Source of the DNA: Variimorphobacter saccharofermentans
GTDB taxonomy: Bacteria; Bacillota; Clostridia; Lachnospirales; Lachnospiraceae
Direction: 5' to 3'
Assembly (NCBI RefSeq): GCF_014174405.1
Contig: NZ_JACEGA010000001.1
Span: 680,001 to 744,000 of the forward strand
DNA length: 64,000 nt
Position numbers and translations under genes: made by a program
In this document: one piece after another, positions 34,405-44,255 of the stretch
Position numbering within the stretch: the stretch's first letter is position 1
Layout of the letters: every line of letters begins with the position of its first letter
The notes under the pieces: model-generated
What the model was told of the DNA's origin: nothing
Database searches by the model: none
Seen by the model: only the letters and a program-made list of their open reading frames with translations

Positions 34405-37400
34405 ATGGAAAAGAATAAAAAAGTAGAGAGGAATGGAATAACTATGAACAAAAAGAAAATGAAACGACTACTGGCAGTGGTATTGTCAATGCTGATGATG
34501 GTCTCTGTAATAGATTATAGCGGCCTTCAAAATGTTAACGCACAGACCTTGAATGGAACGAAAACCATTACAGCCTTTGCCAAGTTGACAGAGGATATTG
34601 CCAATCAGCAACTTGCAGTGGGGGTAGAAGAATCAGAGATTAAGCTACCTGATACTTTGAATGTGACAATTCAAGATCCAATGGTAGAAGCACCGAAAAC
34701 TGCTACAGGATCTGCAATTGGTCTAGGCTCAGACCAGGCAGCTTCTAAACAGGTGGATATGGAACAAATTATCTCACAAGAGCAGACGATTACCGGTATC
34801 ACCTGGAAAATTAATGTAGAGAACAGTGGTTCTACTGCTTTTGATTCCACTAACGCAGGCGCAGTATTTATCTATGAGCCAATTCTGCCGGAGGGCTATA
34901 CCCTTGCGGACGGAGTGAGCCTGCCACAGATTCAGGTGCTGATGGAAGACGGTGGAAAGTGGGCATTCAGCCAAAGTCAGACCATAGATGGTATCGAAAT
35001 TACTGTTAAAGCAGATAAGGACATGTTCCCGGAGGGAGCTGTTCTTCATGCCGAAAAGGTGACCAATGCGGAGGATAAAGAGAAAATCCAAAACGCTGTC
35101 AGTGAAGAAGTGAAATCAAAGGAAACAGGCAAAACCGTAACCGAGCTGGTTTCCTTTGACATCACCATCACCGATGCAGACGGCAAGGAGCTTCAACCCG
35201 ATACCAGCAAGGGGGAAGTAAAGGTTTCCTTTGCAAAGCTTTCTATGACAGAAAATGAAATGATTAAGGGAAATCATAATATTCAGGTATTTCATATGAA
35301 TGATACCTTAAGTAATGCAGAGAAAATTGAGAGTATTGTGGATAATAAGGGTGTAGTAGAAGCAGTGGCAGAGCATTTTTCGGTATATGCCATTACGGAG
35401 ACTACAGATACACCGGATACCGATATGATGACTACACTTTATATAAATAAAGGAAACATCACCATCGGAGATGGAACAGTCAGTGGCTTTGATGCGTCTG
35501 GAACAGAAGTTACAACTGCCAACAGTAATGGATATATTATTACTCGAGCGGAAACGTATTCAAGTGTAAGTAGATTTACTATTAGCGTCAGTGGCGGTAC
35601 ACATAACATTATTTTAAAAGACGTTGAATTATATCTGGATCCTGATATTTCAAACAGTCCATTTTCAATTGCTAGCGGAGCTAAGGTGAATCTGGTGCTG
35701 GAAGGGACAAATTATTTGAAAAGCAGATATGATAGTACACCGGCAGGGCTGCATGTACCGGAGGGAGCAGAACTGGTCATTGCCAAGGGGAGTACAGGTT
35801 CCATTACCGCATTAGGAGGACTGGGGGCAGGTATAGGTGGCAATGATGGGGAAGCTGGCGGTACCATTACCATCAATGGAGGAACATTAACTTATGTCAG
35901 TGGCGGTACGAGTGGAGCCGGAATTGGTGGAGGCAGAGGTGGAGCTGGCGGAAGTATCACCATCAATGGGGGAACCCTAACGGACGTCAGGAGTAGTTAT
36001 GGAGCTGGAGTTGGCGGAGGAAAAGGTGGAGCCGGAGGAAACATTATTATCAATGGAGGAACCATAAATACCCAAAGTACCGATGGAGCCGGGATCGGAG
36101 GCGGTGAAGATGGAGCCGGCGGAAGTATTAGCATCAATGGTGGAACAGTAAAAGCGACTGGAAGTAATGGAGCCGGAATTGGAGGCGGTTATCAAGGAGA
36201 CGGTGGAACCATCACCATAAGTAACGGAGAGGTAACAGCAACGAGCAATTATGGAGCTGGGATTGGCGGAGGTGCATATGGTTGGTATCATACCGGAGGA
36301 ACGATTACCATTAGCGGAGGAACGGTAACCGCTACCACTACGAACAGTGAATATGGCGTTGGAATCGGGAATGGTTTTCGTGGAGGCGATAATGGGGGTA
36401 CCCTTTCTTCTGGCGGCAATTCCGTATATGTGATTGCAAACAGTGTGACGGCAGATACATCTAGCTTCAACGGAATAATAGAAAATGATGGAAACACGAC
36501 TGTTTATGGACCCTATACCCTTGCAGGGGATATGACGATTGCCACAGGGAAGACAATGACAATATCAAGCGGAAGTACTCTGACGGTTCCAAGTGGAAAG
36601 ATACTGACCGTGAATGGAACACTGATAAACAACGGTACTCTTTCCCTCGGTGCAGAGAGTTGCCTGACTGGCACGGACGGTATCTTGAGCGGTGAAGGTA
36701 CATTCAAGTCGATGGGTGACCCAACCAGTGATATGATTGTTGTGCCAACCAACCTTATTTATAATGGCACTGATTTGGAGGAAACTGCCAAAAGTGCAAT
36801 TTCAATTGATTCTACAAAAGTTGGTACGGGTATGATTTTCAATCACGAATTCCAGATAACTACCAATTCTGTCGAGGGATGGGTGCTTTCCATCAGCCCT
36901 GCTGAGGTCAAAGAGACTGGAACTTATACGGCTACATTCACCAAGGATAGTAAGACTATTAGCAAAGAATTTACCGTAACTCAATCCGCTACAACCTTTG
37001 ACGGTGGTATCACAGTAGATAAGGCAGATAAGACATACACCTACGGCGATACGATCACCGTAACAGCAAAGCCAAAGGCAACAGGTTCATCACCTGTGAA
37101 AAAGAGTTTTCGTAGCTTTTCCGCGCCAACGGCAAATCAGATGGCATTGTTTGTGGGAGAAACCCAGATTTCTGACTCTGTGGATGGAGATAGCAATGGT
37201 GTTTATACCATGACCTACGACACAACAGACAAAGCCCTTGCCATTGGCAGCAATACCATCACTGCAAAATATGTGGAAAGTGCCAATATGGCAGATTATA
37301 GCGGTACAGTGATGGTAACCTTGAATCAAAAGCCCCTGACTGCGACAAGAAGCGGAGGATCGTATATATATGACGGAACAAATTCACCAATTCCGGGCTT

Positions 37401-40359
37401 TGATAAAAATAACGGGTTAACAGGTGTGGTCGGCAGTGATGATGTGAATGTCTTAGTTTCTGGAATTCTTCCTGATGCTAATGTGGGCGAAGGCAAAGTA
37501 TTTACTGCAACCGGTGTAACTTTTCGCGGAACCGATGCAGGTTATTACAGCCTTGCGGTAGATGATGTTCATATGACAATAGACGTGACGCCAATAACAG
37601 TTACACCTATCCCTCAAAATAGCACCCGAAATGTGGTTGTTGGTGTGGGAACCTTCTCTGAGTCTACCTTTATTAGTGATATAACCAACGAAAATATAAC
37701 AGGGACATATGAATACGATTATAATGGCAAAACTAACTATGCTGATGTTGTGTCTGAGCTTGCAAAGCTTTCAAAGGATGCAACAGCAGAAGTAACGTTT
37801 AGATTTACTACTAATGGCAACTACGAAGGCATCATAACAGGTACGCTGAGCATCTCGGTAGTTGGTCTTGAGTTTGCAGGAAAAGACAAGGCATTGACCT
37901 TGAAGACAAGCCCGATTTATGGAGACAAATGGAGTGAGATTGTAAGTCTTGATACGAGTAAGCTTTCTGCAAACGTGGGTGGAAATCCAGTCGCAGGTAC
38001 GTATACTCTCATGATTGACGGTGTTCCATTTAATGGAGTGGATATTCCAAAGGGTGGAAGTTATAGCTATAATCTGACCTTTACCGCAACAGACAACAGC
38101 TTTACGAATGTAGAGGTGATGAGTGGTAATGTAGACGTTATCCAAAGAGAAGCTGTACTTTCCTGGGGGGATACCGAATTTACTTATAACGGTTCTGCAC
38201 AAAAACCTATGGTAGCCATTACCAATAAAGTTGCAGGCGATGATGTGATTAGCAGTGTAGCAGATATGGAAGCACAGACCAATGTAGGCACAGGCTATAC
38301 GGCAACAGCGGTTCTTAGTGGAAATAGTGCACCAAATTATAAACTGTCATCAGTATTTACAACCACATTTTTCATTACCACCGCAACAGCCACAGGCAGT
38401 GTAGCTGTTTCCAGCACAGATGCCAACAGCAACAAAAAATTGGACAGCGGTGACACGGTGACTGCAGATCTTTCCGCAGTGACCCCGGCGGGCGGCACAG
38501 CAAGTTATCAGTGGAAGAAAACCACAGACGGTACAACCGAAAGCATTGGTACAGACCAAGCTACCTATACACTAACTTCCAGTGATAGTAAAGGCAAGAT
38601 TTTCTGTGAGGTGACATTTACAGGCAACACTACAGGCACGATTTCCTCAAACAAGCTCGATATTGCAAAGGAAATCTTAACAGGCAACATTGCCATTACT
38701 GGTGAAAATACAGTAGGAAGTGTAATGACGGTTTCTCTGCCAACTAATGCAGGAATCTCAGGCAGTGACTATGAAATTCAGTGGTATCGTGACAATGCGG
38801 CAATCATAGGAGCAAATGCCATAAGCTACACCATTGCAAAGGAAGATTTGGGAAAAACCTTGAAAGTTGTAATTACGGCAAAAGAAGCAAGCGAGGGCTT
38901 TACAGGAACACTGACCTCAAATGTGTTTACCGTTCCAGCAATGGCACCGGAAAAAGCAGTGGTTTCTGTTTCTTTGGGAAATAGATATATAGCGTTAAAC
39001 TGGACAAAGCCATATGCAAACGGTTCTGACATTACAGGATATTCCCTCACCGTAAAGCAGGGCGAAGCACAAATTACAGGTTCTCCTTTTGCCATTGGTG
39101 CAGATGCAACTAGCTACAAGGTGGAAAACCTGACAAACGGAACAGAGTATACCTTTATTCTCAGCACGATTAACGGGGAAGGTAGCACCGTTTCCGATAC
39201 AGTTATGGCTAAACCTAAAAAGCCATCTGATGGCGGATCCTCCGGCGGTGGAGTTTCTTCCGGTGGAAGCCCAACATCAACAGTTACCACAATGCCGGCG
39301 ATTAAAGATGCTAGTAACCAGGCAGGCTGGGAGGCTATTAAGGAACAGATCGGTCAGAGCAGGGAAGGTGATACGGTAACGATAGAAATGAATGGTTCTT
39401 TGGTAGTACCAGGGGAAGTCCTTGATGCCATCAGAGGAACAGAAACCACCCTTGTCTTTGATATGGGCGATGGCATTACATGGAGTATTAACGGCCAGAG
39501 TATCACAGAGGGCAGTCTGAAGGATGTTAATCTTGATGTATCACTTAATACGGATGCTATTCCGGCAGGAATCATTAGCCAGATGGCGGGAGAACAGGAT
39601 ACCACTACGCTCAGTCTTGCTTATGATGGTCCGTTTGGCTTTACATCAGTACTTACAATCAATCTGGATAAGATAAATGCAGGAAAGTATGGTAACCTTT
39701 TCTACTATAATCCGGAAACAAAGCAACTGTCACTGCAAGCAGTGGAAAAGATCGGAGAAAAGGGAACTGTAGAACTTCCGTTTACTCATGCTTCAGATTA
39801 TGTAGTTATCATCAGTGAAGAACCTATGTTAGAAAAGGCACTGGATCAGATAGAAATTAGTGCTGTGAAGAGAACACTGTATGTTGGTGGAACCGAGAAG
39901 AAGAGTATGACCTTAAAGCTAGAATTGCCACAACTATTGAAAGAGGCAGTGGAACAAGACAGCTCTATATTAAAGATTACCTACCAGTCCAGTAATCCTA
40001 AGATTGCAACGGTCAATGCTTCTGGAAAAATCACGGCCAAGAAGGCAGGAAAAACAACCATAACAACACAGGTTACAATCAATGGAGTACAGAGAAAGTT
40101 TAAGACAACAATTACAGTCAAGAAAGCATATATTAAATTGATCAAGAGCACCAATACCTTAAAAACTGGAAGTACCTTCACCTATAAGGCAATCGGATAC
40201 GGAGTTAAGACAGAGGATATCATGTTTTATACCTCCAAGAAATCCATTGTAGTGATTAATAAGACAACTGGCAAGGCGAAAGCAAGAACCAAAGGAACGG
40301 ATTATATCATTGTTAAGGTTGGAAAGGTCATAGCAAAGATAAAAGTGAAAGTTTCATGA
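34405..40359 (+). CDS. Giant secreted repeat surface protein (about 1984 aa)
   Basis: The start at 34405 has GGAGGG eight bases upstream. A signal peptide (MKRLLAVVLSMLMMVS..., ending NVNAQ) resembles that of the first adhesin. About residues 455-660 form seven or eight glycine-rich units of the type G-A-G-I-G-G-G ... G-G-x-I-x-I-x-G-G, a parallel-beta-helix pattern. Ig/MBG-like modules follow. A fibronectin type III-like module (about 1530-1625: VSLGNRYIALNWTKPYANGS) precedes a Gly/Ser linker and the shared C-terminal block with Big_2. No LPxTG motif. The last ~1.07 kb is identical by eye to the first adhesin. Confidence 0.85.
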   Translation: MEKNKKVERNGITMNKKKMKRLLAVVLSMLMMVSVIDYSGLQNVNAQTLNGTKTITAFAKLTEDIANQQLAVGVEESEIKLPDTLNVTIQDPMVEAPKTATGSAIGLGSDQAASKQVDMEQIISQEQTITGITWKINVENSGSTAFDSTNAGAVFIYEPILPEGYTLADGVSLPQIQVLMEDGGKWAFSQSQTIDGIEITVKADKDMFPEGAVLHAEKVTNAEDKEKIQNAVSEEVKSKETGKTVTELVSFDITITDADGKELQPDTSKGEVKVSFAKLSMTENEMIKGNHNIQVFHMNDTLSNAEKIESIVDNKGVVEAVAEHFSVYAITETTDTPDTDMMTTLYINKGNITIGDGTVSGFDASGTEVTTANSNGYIITRAETYSSVSRFTISVSGGTHNIILKDVELYLDPDISNSPFSIASGAKVNLVLEGTNYLKSRYDSTPAGLHVPEGAELVIAKGSTGSITALGGLGAGIGGNDGEAGGTITINGGTLTYVSGGTSGAGIGGGRGGAGGSITINGGTLTDVRSSYGAGVGGGKGGAGGNIIINGGTINTQSTDGAGIGGGEDGAGGSISINGGTVKATGSNGAGIGGGYQGDGGTITISNGEVTATSNYGAGIGGGAYGWYHTGGTITISGGTVTATTTNSEYGVGIGNGFRGGDNGGTLSSGGNSVYVIANSVTADTSSFNGIIENDGNTTVYGPYTLAGDMTIATGKTMTISSGSTLTVPSGKILTVNGTLINNGTLSLGAESCLTGTDGILSGEGTFKSMGDPTSDMIVVPTNLIYNGTDLEETAKSAISIDSTKVGTGMIFNHEFQITTNSVEGWVLSISPAEVKETGTYTATFTKDSKTISKEFTVTQSATTFDGGITVDKADKTYTYGDTITVTAKPKATGSSPVKKSFRSFSAPTANQMALFVGETQISDSVDGDSNGVYTMTYDTTDKALAIGSNTITAKYVESANMADYSGTVMVTLNQKPLTATRSGGSYIYDGTNSPIPGFDKNNGLTGVVGSDDVNVLVSGILPDANVGEGKVFTATGVTFRGTDAGYYSLAVDDVHMTIDVTPITVTPIPQNSTRNVVVGVGTFSESTFISDITNENITGTYEYDYNGKTNYADVVSELAKLSKDATAEVTFRFTTNGNYEGIITGTLSISVVGLEFAGKDKALTLKTSPIYGDKWSEIVSLDTSKLSANVGGNPVAGTYTLMIDGVPFNGVDIPKGGSYSYNLTFTATDNSFTNVEVMSGNVDVIQREAVLSWGDTEFTYNGSAQKPMVAITNKVAGDDVISSVADMEAQTNVGTGYTATAVLSGNSAPNYKLSSVFTTTFFITTATATGSVAVSSTDANSNKKLDSGDTVTADLSAVTPAGGTASYQWKKTTDGTTESIGTDQATYTLTSSDSKGKIFCEVTFTGNTTGTISSNKLDIAKEILTGNIAITGENTVGSVMTVSLPTNAGISGSDYEIQWYRDNAAIIGANAISYTIAKEDLGKTLKVVITAKEASEGFTGTLTSNVFTVPAMAPEKAVVSVSLGNRYIALNWTKPYANGSDITGYSLTVKQGEAQITGSPFAIGADATSYKVENLTNGTEYTFILSTINGEGSTVSDTVMAKPKKPSDGGSSGGGVSSGGSPTSTVTTMPAIKDASNQAGWEAIKEQIGQSREGDTVTIEMNGSLVVPGEVLDAIRGTETTLVFDMGDGITWSINGQSITEGSLKDVNLDVSLNTDAIPAGIISQMAGEQDTTTLSLAYDGPFGFTSVLTINLDKINAGKYGNLFYYNPETKQLSLQAVEKIGEKGTVELPFTHASDYVVIISEEPMLEKALDQIEISAVKRTLYVGGTEKKSMTLKLELPQLLKEAVEQDSSILKITYQSSNPKIATVNASGKITAKKAGKTTITTQVTINGVQRKFKTTITVKKAYIKLIKSTNTLKTGSTFTYKAIGYGVKTEDIMFYTSKKSIVVINKTTGKAKARTKGTDYIIVKVGKVIAKIKVKVS

Positions 40360-40360
40360 T
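39291..40360 (+). repeat. 1.07-kb direct repeat, copy B (adhesin 3' end)
   Basis: Second copy of the sequence at 29967-31036, same orientation, 9.3 kb apart. Recombination between the copies would delete the PLC/lipase genes and swap the N-terminal parts of the adhesins, leaving one hybrid gene. Confidence 0.92.
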
Positions 40361-40444
40361 TCGAGTTTGCTTTTATGACAGAACCAAAAGCTTTGTAGCG
40401 TATTAATCCCATTACAAAGCTATATCAGAGTTAAAAAATAAAAG

Positions 40445-40513
40445 AAGCTGTTGCAAAAAAAAGTTACAAACGTTCCATGTAAGTCAGTACCTGAGTTTGC
40501 AACAGCTTTTTTT
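40445..40513 (+). terminator. Terminator, copy 3 of a three-copy family
   Basis: AAGCTGTTGCAAA / TTTGCAACAGCTT stem with a T run, ending the second adhesin gene. The 3' flanks of copies 2 and 3 remain clearly homologous for about 200 bases, but not identical. Confidence 0.85.
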
Positions 40514-40582
40514 AGTTTCACTCAATCCACAATCAATGTATTATACTTTCGCATATATAGATAAATCATTTCACAAATACTT

Positions 40583-40609
40583 TAGCCAGCTAACCACTGG
40601 CTATTTTTT
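40583..40609 (+). terminator. Intrinsic terminator
   Basis: Perfect stem TAGCCAG / CTGGCTA, seven-base loop, followed by six T residues. A short 11-codon frame with a good GGAGAG site starts at 40640, just after it (MTRYRRQKVTP), and may be a leader or remnant. Confidence 0.72.
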
Positions 40610-40713
40610 GTACCGATTTTTGAAAGGAGAGATGGATCAATGACCAGATACAGACGACAGAAGGTAACACCATAGTGTTGTACCTTATCAATTAAATAAT
40701 GAACTAATCACTA

Positions 40714-40749
40714 GGAGATACAAGCTTTTTGTATCTCCTCATTTTATTT
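40714..40749 (+). terminator. Hairpin before the DUF5688 gene
   Basis: Stem GGAGATACAA / TTGTATCTCC with a short loop followed by TCATTTTATTTT, 14 bases before the start of the DUF5688 gene. It may terminate the short upstream frame or attenuate the DUF5688 gene. Confidence 0.65.
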
Positions 40750-40762
40750 TAGGAGGAAATTA

Positions 40763-41761
40763 ATGATGAATTATGAGATTTTTAAAGAAGTAGTAGCTGA
40801 GAAATTTATGGATTATATGCCATCTCAGTACAAAGACATGAAGTTAGAGATACATCCGGTTGATAAGGTTAATATGACTTTGGATGGGATGAACCTTGTT
40901 GGAGAAGGTGATATTAAAGTGACACCAACCATCTATATTAATGATATGTATACACACTATCAGAAGAACGATGATCTTCAAGAGGTATTACAGACTGCAG
41001 CGAGCAGAATGGAACGTGCGATGAAGGAAGCACCAGAAGTTGTGCCTGCCATTGAGTTAGATGCCGCTAAGGAAAATATCGTATTTCAGCTTGTGAACAC
41101 AGAGCAAAATAAAGAAATGCTACAGAATACACCCAATAGGTCTTTTCAGGATTTGTCCATTATCTATCGATGGGTAGTAAAAACAGATGTTGAGGGGATT
41201 CAGAGTACTGTTATTCGTAATTCACTAGCTGAGAGATTAGGTTTATCAGAAGAGCAGATGTTTAAACTTGCAGTGGATAATACAAGAAGATTATTTCCAC
41301 CTTGTGTAAATAGTATGAATGATGTAATTCGTGAGATGTTTACGAAAGATGGAATGCCAGCAGAGGTTGCTGATATGATGATTGGTGAGATGCCTCCCGA
41401 ACAGACTATGTGGGTAATTAGTAATGAACGGGGGATTAATGGTGCAATTTCTATGCTATATGAGGATAAACTTCATGGATTAGCAGAAAACTTAGGCACT
41501 GATCTTTATATTATGCCTTCCTCGCTTCATGAAGTGATAGCAGTTTCTGCTTCCATGGGAGATCCGAATGAACTTGCACAGATGGTAGCTGAAATTAATA
41601 TGGATCAGGTTGCCTTAGATGAGAGGCTATCAAATCAAGTATATCACTATGATAAGGATTTACGAAAACTTTCACTTGCTACGGATACGCCAAACAAGAG
41701 ACTAGATGGTATCGTTGCAGAACCAAAACTAATCTACAACAGGGAAGAGCAGTCTCGTTAG
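40763..41761 (+). CDS. DUF5688 family protein
   Basis: 332 residues, soluble and acidic, with the DUF5688 pattern: MNYEIFKEVVAEKFMDYMP at the start, YRWVVKTDVEGIQSTVIRNS in the middle, and TDLYIMPSSLHEVIAVSAS near the end. The family is common and often multicopy in Lachnospiraceae, frequently near integrative elements. Its function is unknown. AGGAGG lies six bases upstream. It is alone here, between the adhesin region and an IS110 element. A second ATG directly follows the first. Confidence 0.78.
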   Translation: MMNYEIFKEVVAEKFMDYMPSQYKDMKLEIHPVDKVNMTLDGMNLVGEGDIKVTPTIYINDMYTHYQKNDDLQEVLQTAASRMERAMKEAPEVVPAIELDAAKENIVFQLVNTEQNKEMLQNTPNRSFQDLSIIYRWVVKTDVEGIQSTVIRNSLAERLGLSEEQMFKLAVDNTRRLFPPCVNSMNDVIREMFTKDGMPAEVADMMIGEMPPEQTMWVISNERGINGAISMLYEDKLHGLAENLGTDLYIMPSSLHEVIAVSASMGDPNELAQMVAEINMDQVALDERLSNQVYHYDKDLRKLSLATDTPNKRLDGIVAEPKLIYNREEQSR

Positions 41762-41889
41762 GAGACCAACTATGAAAAGTCAATAGTAAAAGAGAAATTT
41801 TCTTAAGCTTATTTATTATAATAAAGTGCATAACAAATAAAGCATCATAAAGGTGCTTTCTGAAAATTAAATATAGTTGATAGGTAAGG

Positions 41890-43053
41890 CTAAGCTAAAT
41901 TGAATTCAACGTTAGAGCTCATCATCTTATGTATAACACGGACTAATTTATGAGCTACATGGCCAAGAGCATTGTAGTGACGACGACCTTGAGAGACTTT
42001 TAAATCATAATATTCCTTGAAAGTTTTATTTACCAAGGTGGTTTGCCATGCTGCATTTATTAGTGCATATCGAAGTAGTTTGGAACCTCGTTTGGACATT
42101 CGTGTTCTAGCGGCAGTGAAATTTCCTGATTGATATACCGATGGATCTAGCCCTGCATAGGCGAGCAGTTGGCATGGTTTATCAAAACGTGATATATCAC
42201 CGATTTCTCCAATAATCATGGCACCGTTTATTGCTCCAACACCAGGGATAGTCTTAATAACAGAATCCATCTTATCCATGATTTCATGAATGGATTGATC
42301 TACTTCGGCAAGCTGTTCTGTGTACATTTCAATCTGTTTTATCGATTGCAAAATCTGCAAAGATAGGGTATCATTTTTAATACCGACAGATTGCGATGCA
42401 AGCTCTTTTAAATGTACAGCTTTAGACTGTTTAAAGTGTCCGCGAGAGGACTTTGATAAAAGGTTAGTTAACCTTGTGAGATGCATTTTCGCAATTCTGT
42501 CGGGATTTGGTTGCTCTTTTAATAGAGTATAACAAGCTTTTCCGTGAATACCAGATTTAAAGAAATACTGGAGTTCCGGGAATAACAAATCCACATAAGT
42601 CACAAGTTGAATTTTAACCTTTGTCCTAGCCTTCATAAGTTTTTGACGGAAGCGACATAGGTTTTTTAATTGCAAGGAATTGTAATCGCGTTCCGAATAT
42701 AAATGATAGTGGTTTAAAGTTAAAGCTTTGATAATGAGATAAGTATCCACCGAGTCCGTCTTGGTTTTACGGATATTTGATTTCCTAAGAGAGGAAGTTT
42801 GAATAGGATTGATTATACAAACCTGAAATCCCCTTGTGAAAAGGAAGCTGGTAAGATTTTCTGCATAATGGGCAGTAGATTCCATACCAATATAAAGCTC
42901 TTCTTTAGAATAGGAATCTAAATGTTTCAGTAGTTTTTGAAATCCACTATGGTCATTTGAAAAGGCAAATGGTTTAACAAGGACTTCACCATCTGAATTA
43001 ATAATGGCTGCATAGTGTGTTTGCTTGGCAATATCAATGCCAACGTAAATCAT
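41890..43053 (-). CDS. IS110-family transposase (DEDD recombinase)
   Basis: 387 residues. The N-terminal DEDD RuvC-like domain has Asp7 in YVGIDIAKQTHYA, Glu in LYIGMESTAHYAENL and the Asp pair in KTKTDSVDTYLI. The C-terminal transposase-20 domain (about 255-345) has TIPGVGAINGAMIIGEIGDI and LLAYAGLDPSVYQSGNF, which contains the serine expected to act with the DEDD site. Length is normal and no lesion is visible. AAGGAG precedes the ATG. IS110 recombinases are guided by a bridge RNA from the flanking non-coding DNA. Confidence 0.92.
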   Translation of the reverse strand: MIYVGIDIAKQTHYAAIINSDGEVLVKPFAFSNDHSGFQKLLKHLDSYSKEELYIGMESTAHYAENLTSFLFTRGFQVCIINPIQTSSLRKSNIRKTKTDSVDTYLIIKALTLNHYHLYSERDYNSLQLKNLCRFRQKLMKARTKVKIQLVTYVDLLFPELQYFFKSGIHGKACYTLLKEQPNPDRIAKMHLTRLTNLLSKSSRGHFKQSKAVHLKELASQSVGIKNDTLSLQILQSIKQIEMYTEQLAEVDQSIHEIMDKMDSVIKTIPGVGAINGAMIIGEIGDISRFDKPCQLLAYAGLDPSVYQSGNFTAARTRMSKRGSKLLRYALINAAWQTTLVNKTFKEYYDLKVSQGRRHYNALGHVAHKLVRVIHKMMSSNVEFNLA

Positions 43054-43240
43054 AAGATCAACTCCTTAGTAAATAATCACTGTGTTTGTCCACCGAGTTT
43101 TATCATCATAGACTTGCGTGACATAAAAGTTCTAACGATTAAATCGTATTGACTTATCCAACTATAAATGATTCAGATAAAACTGTGGCAATACACTCCT
43201 AAAAATAGTCAAAGCTATAGGATAAAATAAAAAGTCCACA
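41890..43240 (-). mobile_element. IS110-family insertion sequence (ends approximate)
   Basis: One complete transposase frame on the minus strand, with about 185 non-coding bases upstream of its start (43054-43240), where IS110-group elements carry their bridge RNA. As is normal for this family there are no clear terminal inverted repeats, so the ends cannot be set from the sequence alone. The element lies between the DUF5688 gene and a small domain gene. Confidence 0.6.
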
Positions 43241-43324
43241 GTGTTACTATTGATTATAACAAAGTTGAAAAGAAAGGAGAGTATTGATGTATTTGTTACT
43301 AAATACATCATACAAGATATAATA

Positions 43325-43702
43325 ATGAAAGTTGTGAAGAAGATCAATGAGCCTGTTTGGGAGAGAGAGGAAGTTATTTTATTAGTTGAAAACTATTTCC
43401 GAACAAAATATCTTCCTTCATATAAAATTGATGAAGAAATATTAGGTTTAAGTAAATTCTTAAAATATAGATATGAAAAAATTAATGGGCAGACCGCGTC
43501 TGAAACGTTTCGTAATTTTGCTGGTGTGCGTATGCAAACAGCAAGAATACGTTGTCTTGATCCAGACACGGATTTACACGGGATGCAGGGAACGCGATTG
43601 CAAAAAGAGATAGTAGAAGAGTATTTAGTAAATAAAAATATAATAATTGAAGAAGCGAATGTTATATATAAAAAGTATTATAGCGATAAATACAGGATTT
43701 AA
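43325..43702 (+). CDS. Small conserved domain protein of unknown function
   Basis: 125 residues from the ATG at 43325, an in-frame alternative to an earlier ATG at 43241 that would add an unconvincing N-terminus. The sequence has INEPVWEREEVILLVENYFR, an Ile/Leu-S-K-F-L-K-x-R element and TFRNFAGVRMQTARI. I have seen this domain at the N- or C-terminus of DNA-associated proteins. Here it stands alone, possibly as a fragment. The ribosome binding site is weak. The upstream DNA belongs to or adjoins the IS110 element, so the original gene may have been cut by the insertion. Confidence 0.45.
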   Translation: MKVVKKINEPVWEREEVILLVENYFRTKYLPSYKIDEEILGLSKFLKYRYEKINGQTASETFRNFAGVRMQTARIRCLDPDTDLHGMQGTRLQKEIVEEYLVNKNIIIEEANVIYKKYYSDKYRI

Positions 43703-44255
43703 TGTTATTTCGACTTCATTAGTGACAATGTAAAAATATTACTAAATAAATCAGATATTAGTTGTACTAGATGCTTTAAAATAGTATCTTCTTGACAATA
43801 CATTTTACAATGGCACTCACTAGATTAGAAAGGTATAGAAAAATCGATGCTTAAATATGATCTTGTTAAGAGATATAAGCAATTAAAGAAAGTTTTTCTA
43901 CGAAAGACATGGGTTATAATCAGAACTGCGTGATAGTACAGTAAGATATGGAGTAGATGATGGTTTTGTTGATATGTTTTTACAATAGATAAAAGTGCCA
44001 GTGCATTTTATCTATTCAGAACGAGAAGACTAAAGTTGGACTGGTTGGGCGTAAGATGAATGGCTTTCTGTTCGATGGTACTAGACTCTTGAAGAATATA
44101 ATGACTCTACAGGAGAAACCATGTGAACCGTTTTAAGCACCAGATGAGAAAGATATGCATGCAATGTCATAATAAAATAACAGATAAATAAATGAAATCA
44201 TAACTGTTTCACTTATAATCCTTTTTCAAACAGAGCAGTCGAGGATGGTGACATA
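43703..44255. other. Long intergenic stretch without a recognisable gene
   Basis: About 550 bases with many stops in all frames. Only frames under 30 codons are present, for example one at about 44056-44136. The text has the look of decayed coding DNA, but I cannot name a parent gene. No convincing hairpin or promoter was found. Confidence 0.5.

Noticed and set aside
35800..36420. Regular repeats suggesting a CRISPR array.
   Set aside because: The repeats are in frame, encode Gly-rich units within a secreted protein and lack unique spacers of constant length.
23623..40359. Sortase anchoring (LPxTG) of the two giant proteins.
   Set aside because: No LPxTG-like motif, hydrophobic helix and basic tail are present at either C-terminus. 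Attachment must be by other means or they are released.
40640..40675. An 11-codon frame with a good RBS between two hairpins.
   Set aside because: It may be a leader or the stub of a lost gene, but nothing beyond RBS and length supports a product, so it is mentioned only in the terminator entry.
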